Assembly (NCBI GenBank): GCA_964646415.1
Contig: CAZYEL010000007.1
Location: 1-46,814, forward strand
Reading direction: 5' to 3'
DNA length: 46,814 nt
Source of the DNA: VGJV01 sp964646415
Lineage (GTDB): Bacteria > Patescibacteriota > Minisyncoccia > UBA6257 > 2-01-FULL-56-20
Of the stretch, positions 42,127 through 46,814 are shown one piece after another; position 1 is the first letter of the stretch, and each line of letters opens with the position of its first letter. The notes under the pieces are model-generated. The model searched no databases. It had not been told where the DNA came from and worked only from the letters and a program-made list of their open reading frames with translations. Made by a program: the position numbers and the translations under genes.

Positions 42127-42146
42127 GCTCCGTCCGCAGACGGAGC
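42127..42146. other. Hairpin downstream of the template repeat
   Basis: GCTCCGTC-CGCA-GACGGAGC, an 8-bp stem with a 4-nt loop, 51 nt beyond the TR 3' end on the coding strand. Another dyad (GGTAGGG/CCCTACC) is at about 42005-42048. They may shape the TR RNA. The 42038-42197 region has no convincing protein. Confidence 0.55.
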
Positions 42147-42197
42147 AGGAATCCGTAGATGTCCCGTTCGGGCCAATTTTTATAAATTATCGATGAA

Positions 42198-42313
42198 TAC
42201 CGGGCACAGCGGAACCCCACATTGTTGTTCGTATTGCCCGTGTCCCAATTCAGGTTCAGCGTGAAGGCACCAGCATTCGAACCATTGTTCCAATTACCGC
42301 CGCGGAGAAAGAC
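42198..42313 (-). repeat. DGR template repeat (TR)
   Basis: 116 nt aligned without gaps to the VR at 43267-43382. 16 differences, 15 at adenines of the TR coding strand (mainly AAC/AAT codons). The 3' 24 nt on the coding strand (GTGGGGTTCCGC...CCCGGTA) are identical. Non-coding in practice, though it can be read as a short peptide. Confidence 0.95.
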
Positions 42314-42427
42314 ACCGTTGTGTTGTGCCCCTATCCCCGCCCGCGGCAGAGGCATAGTAATTTCCGCCGCGAGCATTAGTATCATAACTTATTCTTTAGA
42401 ACGGCGAGAGTGTTTGCCCGATATGCC

Positions 42428-42772
42428 TTATGCTGGGCGCGAAAACTTATTCATCCAGCCGGAAAGCAACCGCCCTACTTCGTTCATCTTTTCGGCGGCT
42501 ACCCCGTACTGCTTGATATTTATAAAGTGTAAATCTTTCGCAAGACGTATTAATATCCGTAGTTCGTCCAGTTCTACGCTCGCCTGCTGGAGCGTAGCGG
42601 ACTTATCGCGCAAGGCGTTGGCGACAATCATCGAGTGGATAAGATCGAGTGTTTTCAATTCTACTCGTTGACCCAAGACGAACCGCTGATTTTTCGGGAA
42701 TTTGTTCACGACCGGATGCAACCACAGCATAAAGTCGTAGGTTTTTTGGTAAATGATGAGGTCTTGAAGCAT
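42428..42772 (-). CDS. avd: DGR accessory variability determinant (Avd-like)
   Basis: 114 residues, a four-helix bundle: LIIYQKTYDFMLWLHPVVNKFPKNQRFVLGQRVELKTLDLIHSMIVANAL, then LDELRILIRLAKDLHFINIKQYGVAAEKMNEVGRLLSGW. This is the Avd pattern; Avd forms a pentameric barrel that binds the RT and TR RNA and is needed for mutagenic cDNA synthesis. Lies between the TR and the second bundle gene, on the same strand as RT and target. Preceded by heptamer repeats (42774-42853). Confidence 0.88.
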   Translation of the reverse strand: MLQDLIIYQKTYDFMLWLHPVVNKFPKNQRFVLGQRVELKTLDLIHSMIVANALRDKSATLQQASVELDELRILIRLAKDLHFINIKQYGVAAEKMNEVGRLLSGWMNKFSRPA

Positions 42773-42773
42773 A

Positions 42774-42853
42774 GAACTTATATCTTGAAACTTAAATCCT
42801 AAAACCTGAATAACAAAATGTTAAATGTTTCATGATTCACGATTCATGTTCCG
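42774..42853. repeat. Heptamer repeat before avd
   Basis: About eleven 7-nt units (ACTTATA, TCCTAAA, ATGATTC and variants) fill the gap between the two four-helix-bundle genes. Confidence 0.65.
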
Positions 42854-43186
42854 AAGCATACCCCACAACATTTTTCCGATATCTTCAGCCAATTCGGACA
42901 GCTTCTTATATTCCGCATCGCTCATGTATTTTTCTTCAAACGAAAATTGCAGAAGATATTTTGATTCCTGCAAAGAACCATAGGCGATTTCGATAAAATT
43001 CTTATGCACCAACGGCTTGCGACGCGCATATCCTTCGATGTAATTCAACGTAACCGATATGGCCGCACGGCGCAGTTGAGAAATTACTCCGTACATTTCT
43101 TCTTTCGGGAATCTTCTGCTCACGGCATAGACGCCATGCACGTATCCATCTATCTTCTGCTTCAACTCCTCGTGAAAATTCTTCAT
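42830..43186 (-). CDS. Four-helix bundle protein (23S rRNA intervening-sequence protein family)
   Basis: 118 residues: ELKQKIDGYVHGVYAVSRRFPKEEMYGVISQLRRAAISVTLNYIEGYARRKPLVHKNFIEIAYGSLQESKYLLQFS. The FPKEExYGLxxQLRRAAxSVxxNIAEG-like core identifies the S23/IVP family. These are structural relatives of Avd; some DGRs carry one or both. Whether it assists this DGR is inferred from its place between target and avd. The ATG lies inside heptamer-rich sequence. Confidence 0.9.
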   Translation of the reverse strand: MKNFHEELKQKIDGYVHGVYAVSRRFPKEEMYGVISQLRRAAISVTLNYIEGYARRKPLVHKNFIEIAYGSLQESKYLLQFSFEEKYMSDAEYKKLSELAEDIGKMLWGMLRNMNRES

Positions 43187-43187
43187 A

Positions 43188-43257
43188 TTTCATGTTCCAT
43201 GATTCAAGATTCAAGTTTCATGATTCATGTTCCAAGATTTAAGATTTTAGATTTCTA
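43188..43257. repeat. Heptamer repeat between VR and four-helix gene
   Basis: Ten 7-nt units of consensus NTTYAWG (ATTCAAG, TTTCATG and variants) fill the 79-bp gap. The clearest heptamer tract in the window. Confidence 0.85.
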
Positions 43258-43265
43258 CGCGACGG

Positions 43266-44813
43266 CTACCGGGCACAGCGGAACCCCACAGCGTAGTGCG
43301 CGCTGCCCGTGCCCCAAAACAGGTACAGCGTGAAGGCACCAGCAGCCGAACCATAGTACCAATCACCGCCGCGGAGAAAGACGGTTGTTCCTTGATTTGC
43401 TCCCGTGCCGTAAGTGTAGACCTTCCCCATGCCTTGCGTAGAGTTCCACGAAGTATTGGATGGGCCGACTTTGGCCTGCGCGATGTCAGCCGACCATGCG
43501 GAGATATACGGTGTAAGGGCGGTCCCGTACTGGCCCCAGTCCCAACTTGCCGCGCCGTCGGAGCGAGCAGGCAGGGCCATTGTCGTTGTGAGGTCGCCCA
43601 CGTTATTTACACTCCTTTGGACGTGTTGCCAAATGTTGCCCGCGAAGTCCCAGACGACCGAGCCGTTTGAGAGAATAAGCGTCCTGCGCTGACCCGAAGG
43701 CGAGGAGTTTCCGGTACCAAAGTAACCCTGCCCGTCGTCGGACGAGGCCTCGAGCGCGGTGGCGGGACTGTTGTCGTTATGCCCCGAATAGAGGGCGCCG
43801 CTTCCCACCGAGCCGCCCGTCCAGTTGGAGGAAACTTGCTCGGCGTTTCGGACAATCGTCATATATTCGTCGTTGGTGAGCAAATGGGCGCCAATTGCGG
43901 CGCAATAGGAGAGTGCGGTGGTATGGGAAATGTTCGCGATGGGGTAGCCGTCGGGCACGGAGGCAACGCTCCGCGAGTTTGCGGAAGTGCATGCCGTGAC
44001 GCTGTTTGAATATGTATTATACCCCGTATTCGGCGCGGTAAGCCCCGCGTTGTTCTGCACGCATTTGGCGTCGTATTTCATCACCCAGAAATTCTTCGTG
44101 CCGAATGAGGAATCGCCCGGCACCATGGTCCAGTCGGAGCCGCCGCCCAGGGCCGCGTTACTGCCGGATTGGAACATCTGGGGATTCGCGGCTCCTTGGG
44201 ACAGATATTTTGAAGATTCAGGGATGGCGACGACTTTAAATGCTCCCGAACCGGGAAAATATGAGTAATACGCATGGGAGGAAGAGGTGTTTATGGGATC
44301 AACGGGAAGACTGCTGAATGGGGTTCCGAAAGACGCTTGGGTGAAATTGACCGGAATCCACCCCGTGCCGTCAACCTTCCAGAGTGTGGAAGAAGCCGCG
44401 CAGAGGTAGTAGCCGGTCGGGAAACCCAATCCCGCGCAATCCGTCCTTGCAGTTGTGGTTGCGGCGGGGTCGGCGAGCGAAAGATAAGTGAAAGAGGTGT
44501 TCCCCAGACTTCCGCTTCCCCCGGTATCGACTATGAAGAGGGACAACGCGCTGGTCATAGTCGCGAGGTCGGACAAGCGGTTGGAATCCCGCGATTGCCT
44601 CAAGAGCTCCACCGGATTTATGGCGAGAATCACCACCGCCGCAAGGATGGCAACAATAGCGATGACAATAAGAAGCTCGATGAGGGTGAATCCTGTCCTA
44701 TGGCGGCTTCCCCGTAAGATAATTTCATATCCCGCAGAACCCCGCCTATCCGAGCCTATCCGACAGGGCAAACCCTCCCCATTTTTTCTATATGTTGCTG
44801 TTCGGTATTCCAT
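43266..44813 (-). CDS. DGR target: prepilin-like protein with C-terminal FGE/C-type-lectin domain
   Basis: 515 residues. Prepilin signal: a long leader to Gly41, then FTLIELLIVIAIVAILAAV (helix 42-65, Glu at mature position 5). A pilin-like alpha/beta region is followed (from about 235) by a formylglycine-generating-enzyme-type fold: FWVMKYDAKCVQ, ALSYCAAIGAHLLTNDEYMTIVRNAE, VVWDFAGNIWQHV, and the terminal GFRCAR. The last 39 residues are the VR; 12 positions vary from the TR. It likely displays a diversified ligand-binding face on a pilus or at the membrane. Ends where the VR ends. Leader start at ATG 44813 is the only in-frame ATG. MFS gene lies 22 bp upstream. Confidence 0.92.
   Translation of the reverse strand: MEYRTATYRKNGEGLPCRIGSDRRGSAGYEIILRGSRHRTGFTLIELLIVIAIVAILAAVVILAINPVELLRQSRDSNRLSDLATMTSALSLFIVDTGGSGSLGNTSFTYLSLADPAATTTARTDCAGLGFPTGYYLCAASSTLWKVDGTGWIPVNFTQASFGTPFSSLPVDPINTSSSHAYYSYFPGSGAFKVVAIPESSKYLSQGAANPQMFQSGSNAALGGGSDWTMVPGDSSFGTKNFWVMKYDAKCVQNNAGLTAPNTGYNTYSNSVTACTSANSRSVASVPDGYPIANISHTTALSYCAAIGAHLLTNDEYMTIVRNAEQVSSNWTGGSVGSGALYSGHNDNSPATALEASSDDGQGYFGTGNSSPSGQRRTLILSNGSVVWDFAGNIWQHVQRSVNNVGDLTTTMALPARSDGAASWDWGQYGTALTPYISAWSADIAQAKVGPSNTSWNSTQGMGKVYTYGTGANQGTTVFLRGGDWYYGSAAGAFTLYLFWGTGSAHYAVGFRCAR
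43267..43382 (-). repeat. DGR variable repeat (VR)
   Basis: 116 nt at the 3' end of the target gene, ending at its stop codon. Matches the TR except at 16 sites; 12 codons differ, mostly template Asn codons becoming Tyr, Ala, Asp, Phe, His or Ser. Confidence 0.95.
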
Positions 44814-44835
44814 CCACTTTTATTCAATAAAAGCG

Positions 44836-45465
44836 CTACCCGTGCTCTTTAATCGACGCATGCGCCGGCATCCGATGCCCGCCCTTCGCGCGCGGGAGCA
44901 TAAATCCATAGAGAAGCAGTAACATTGTGGTTCCCGCAAAAGAAAGAATGCTCGTCACAACAAGCACCGCAGGGAATCCGAACTTGTCCGCAAGAATGCC
45001 CCCCGCCGCGCCCGCAATCGCGGCACCCACTCCCACGATAGTCGAACGGAGTCCCCACTCGCCCGAGGAATGCCCCGGGTCCACGTGCCTCCCAAACACC
45101 GCAAGGTACGTCGGCACCGCAAGCGAATCACCCAGGCCATAAAGGAACTGGATGCCATACACGTGAAACGGCTCGCTCGCGAAGAGGTAAAGAAGCGGGA
45201 CAGAACTCACAAGGAACGAGCCGCCTACGAGCGCCCAAAAATCGTCACGCTCACCGTCGTGCCGGTCGAGGTAACGGGAGATGGGAAGCTGCACGATTGC
45301 GCGCGTGACCCAATACACCGCCGCCGCAAGCCCCGCCACCCTTACACCGCCGCCCACAATCTGCTGCGAGATAAAGATAGCGAAAATCGGGCCGTAAAGC
45401 GCAAAAGCCGTCACAAGAATCAAATCCGAATAGATGAGAATTTTCACCACGCGGTTCACGCGCAT
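44836..45465 (-). CDS. MFS-type transporter, half-length
   Basis: 209 residues with about six membrane helices, half the usual 12. RYLDRHDGERDDFWALVGG in the loop between helices 2 and 3 is the MFS motif-A region. C-terminus is cytoplasmic and charged. It may be a complete six-helix form that dimerises, or a truncated gene. Substrate unknown. Starts near 45465 and precedes the DGR target by 22 bp on the same strand. Confidence 0.75.
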   Translation of the reverse strand: MRVNRVVKILIYSDLILVTAFALYGPIFAIFISQQIVGGGVRVAGLAAAVYWVTRAIVQLPISRYLDRHDGERDDFWALVGGSFLVSSVPLLYLFASEPFHVYGIQFLYGLGDSLAVPTYLAVFGRHVDPGHSSGEWGLRSTIVGVGAAIAGAAGGILADKFGFPAVLVVTSILSFAGTTMLLLLYGFMLPRAKGGHRMPAHASIKEHG

Positions 45466-45495
45466 ATAGGCTTATTATACCCCACGAAAGTTCAT

Positions 45496-45524
45496 TTGTG
45501 CCTCATTGTGGACGATGCTACAAT
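45496..45524 (+). promoter_or_regulatory. hicBA promoter
   Basis: TTGTGC (45496-45501), 17-nt spacer, TACAAT (45519-45524), 6 nt before the ATG, implying a leaderless mRNA. Confidence 0.55.
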
Positions 45525-45530
45525 GCCCGT

Positions 45531-45773
45531 ATGTTAAGCGAATTTATCATGAAAAAGTTGCGGGAAGCCCAGTATAAACTGCTTAAAGACAAAACATATT
45601 TCGGCGAGATTCCCGGGCTTCGCGGAGTATGGGCAAATGCGAAAAATCTCGAGGATTGCCGGAAGGAACTGCGGGAAGTTCTGGAAGATTGGCTCTTGCT
45701 CAAAATACGGAACCGCGAGCGCGTCCCGGGATTTGAAATCAAAGTGGACCGCCGCGAACTCGTGAGGAGCTAA
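45531..45773 (+). CDS. hicB: HicB-like antitoxin
   Basis: 80 residues with the partial RNase-H-like HicB fold: QYKLLKDKTYFGEIPGLRGVWANAKNLEDCRKELREVLEDWLLLKI. The EIPGLxGVWAxxxxxEECxxEL pattern is typical. It lacks the C-terminal DNA-binding extension of larger HicBs. Start chosen at ATG 45531. Followed 17 bp later by the toxin. Confidence 0.85.
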   Translation: MLSEFIMKKLREAQYKLLKDKTYFGEIPGLRGVWANAKNLEDCRKELREVLEDWLLLKIRNRERVPGFEIKVDRRELVRS

Positions 45774-45790
45774 CCGTCGGCATCTTCCAC

Positions 45791-46006
45791 GTGCCGAAAA
45801 GCATCTCGTGGCGGAAACTCGTGCAAAAATTCAGACGGTCTGGATTTGAGGGTCCCTACTCCGGTGGGAAACATTTGTTCATGGTGAAAGGAAACTTGAA
45901 AGTCCGTGTCCCGAACCCCCACCGCGGAGACATCTCCCCACATCTCGTCGCGGAAATCCTCCGGCAGGCGGGTATCGAGAGTAAGGAGTGGGACGAGTTG
46001 CGCTGA
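45791..46006 (+). CDS. hicA: HicA-like toxin
   Basis: 71 residues, double-stranded-RNA-binding-like fold of the mRNA interferase HicA: SWRKLVQKFRRSGFEGPYSGGKHLFMVKGNLKVRVPNPHRGDISPHLVAEILRQAGI. The catalytic His is in GGKHLFM. Starts with GTG at 45791. Order here is antitoxin before toxin, the reverse of the classic hicAB operon but common for this subtype. Confidence 0.88.
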   Translation: MPKSISWRKLVQKFRRSGFEGPYSGGKHLFMVKGNLKVRVPNPHRGDISPHLVAEILRQAGIESKEWDELR

Positions 46007-46064
46007 AAACAAAAAGAGCCCGGTTGCCCGCGCTCGATTTGATGTTTAGCAATGAATTGCGGTG

Positions 46065-46088
46065 GAGCGGGGTGCTAATTCCCCGCTC
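46065..46088. other. GAGCGGGG hairpin downstream of HicA
   Basis: 8-bp perfect stem around TGCTAATT. No T-run follows. Within the GC-rich repeat mosaic 46007-46150. Confidence 0.5.
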
Positions 46089-46151
46089 CCCCAGACTTGC
46101 CCTGCCGTGTGGGGCGAGTCATCTCCATTGCCTTTCGGCTACCAGTCCCGC

Positions 46152-46283
46152 TTACGCGGGGACGGGTGAAGTCTGACCGATTAGCACCCTCCTGACTTCG
46201 GGGTGCCAGTCGAAAGGCAGCACCTCGAAGATCTCCTTTGAGTACTTCCCCGCGCATTCGGCGCACACATAACCGTGTGGCAT
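46152..46283 (-). CDS. Small CxxC protein
   Basis: 43 residues beginning MPHGYVCAECAGKYSKEIF. A textbook AGGAGG SD sits 5 nt before the ATG, which is unusual in this window and supports a real gene. The CAEC pair may bind zinc. The stop lies inside a TCCCGC...GCGGGGA hairpin. The open frame continues upstream to 46544 but that part is repeat-like. Not recognised. Confidence 0.5.
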   Translation of the reverse strand: MPHGYVCAECAGKYSKEIFEVLPFDWHPEVRRVLIGQTSPVPA

Positions 46284-46523
46284 TCGTCCTCCTATCCGAC
46301 GGAGGACGCCGACGGCGTCCACCACATGGCCCCGAGAGCCGATCCCGCATTGTGGTTTCCCGAAAACCACCTGAATCTGCTTACTGCCTTTCGGCAGTAA
46401 CTCGTCCGGAAAGCAGGCGCTGTCAACGCCTGCGAAGAATGGGACAGATTCCCGAAAGCCGCTCTCGTCGGCCTCCGAGTCTTTCGGGTTAAGGGAACTT
46501 AAGTGTGTTTTTCTTCGGTGCGT
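46284..46523. other. GC-rich repeat mosaic without a convincing gene
   Basis: Contains several inverted repeats, such as GACGCC/GGCGTC (about 46306-46320) and CCCGAAAG/CTTTCGGG (about 46451-46489). Open frames through it look like by-products of the repeats. Confidence 0.4.
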
Positions 46524-46564
46524 GCGGACGAAAAAGCTAGACACTATCGAGCTTTTTCGTCCGC
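46524..46564. terminator. 15-bp inverted repeat with T-rich right arm
   Basis: Arms GCGGACGAAAAAGCT (46524-46538) and its complement (46550-46564), loop of 11 nt. Could terminate transcripts in either direction or mark an element end before the transposase. Confidence 0.6.
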
Positions 46565-46600
46565 ATTGACCAAAAGTCAGACATCGCGTTGTCTGACTTC

Positions 46601-46814
46601 ATGCAAAACCACAACAAAATATGCGGGGTCTGCGGGAGAAAGACGCGGCGGCACGGGGTCACGAAAGCCGGGACGGAGCGGTACTTTTGCCCCGTCTGCA
46701 AGCGGGCGAGCACGGTCCATCGCCCCGATACGCGGAGACGGCATGACCATGAGAGGTTCGTCGCATGGCTCACCGGGGTCGAGAGCAAGGATGCCATCGC
46801 GAAGCGATATGGCG
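46601..46814 (+). CDS. Transposase N-terminus (partial, cut by window end)
   Basis: 71 codons from ATG 46601, open to the end of the window. A zinc ribbon (CGVCGRKTRRHGVTKAGTERYFCPVC) opens many IS1595/IS256-like and related transposases, followed by a basic segment and what looks like the start of a helix-turn-helix (SKDAIAKRYG). A short inverted repeat (AGTCAGACA/TGTCTGACT at 46575-46599) directly precedes the ATG and may be the element's end. Family not certain. Confidence 0.6.
   Translation, partial: MQNHNKICGVCGRKTRRHGVTKAGTERYFCPVCKRASTVHRPDTRRRHDHERFVAWLTGVESKDAIAKRYG

Noticed and set aside
42038..42385. 115-codon minus-strand ORF over the TR
   Set aside because: It is the template repeat read as protein; no start signal or full domain, and the tail is not family-like.

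Overview
The window looks like a chromosomal segment of a Patescibacteria (Candidate Phyla Radiation) bacterium, most likely a parcubacterial lineage. Pointers are compact housekeeping genes with short or overlapping junctions, tRNA/tmRNA genes without encoded CCA, a TIGxx-like surface-protein family on single membrane anchors, tandem Cys-rich zinc-ribbon proteins of a type seen in CPR genomes, orphan substrate-binding proteins without permeases, and TrmB-type regulators. The genetic code is standard: TGA ends argS, rpmI and others. Lineage placement is inference from gene content only.

Layout. 0.1-12.5 kb: gpmI, a BNR-repeat secreted protein broken by one in-frame TGA, a holin-like membrane protein, a GIY-YIG element sitting exactly in the ATGA junction before secG, an oligopeptide-type binding protein, a PH-domain membrane protein, tRNA-Leu(CAG), csaA, RNase J and trpS. 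12.5-18.9 kb: ileS (with an inserted histidine-phosphatase domain) and argS on the minus strand, a candidate small RNA, and smpB. 19-25.7 kb: a peptidoglycan-binding-like protein, an IS30 element, a Phd/RelE toxin-antitoxin pair, two zinc-ribbon paralogs and a TrmB regulator. 25.7-32.8 kb: three tandem anchored Ig-like stalk proteins, a HAD phosphatase, ssrA (tmRNA), an AT-rich island (aldehyde dehydrogenase plus two unknowns) and a fourth stalk paralog. 32.9-38.9 kb: type II glutamine synthetase, a LivJ-like binding protein divergent from a second TrmB, a decayed 16S rRNA methyltransferase (FmrO/Arm type), infC-rpmI-rplT with a small mobile element between infC and rpmI, and a Nudix hydrolase. 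38.9-46.8 kb: PolX, a complete diversity-generating retroelement (DGR), an MFS protein, HicBA, a small SD-led gene and the start of a transposase cut by the window end.

The most interesting biology. (1) The DGR: a prepilin-anchored FGE-fold target with a 3' variable repeat, two four-helix-bundle proteins, a template repeat and a reverse transcriptase whose gene is split by a (GA)16 microsatellite, so retargeting may be phase variable. TR and VR are both 116 nt and differ at 16 positions, 15 of them at template adenines. (2) Degenerate tandem repeats with a strict 7-nt period, made of different heptamers at different loci, fill gene borders (often from stop codon to start codon) and also occur inside ileS. 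(3) Two elements with TCCCGTTAGA termini inserted at ATGA/ATGAA start codons with 4-bp target duplications, each keeping both flanking genes intact; one carries a GIY-YIG gene, the other is a 35-codon relic. (4) In-frame palindromic insertions inside gpmI, trpS, argS, ileS and the zinc-ribbon genes, like Rickettsia palindromic elements. (5) The ileS-phosphatase fusion. All function calls are from reading the translated sequence; no database search was possible.
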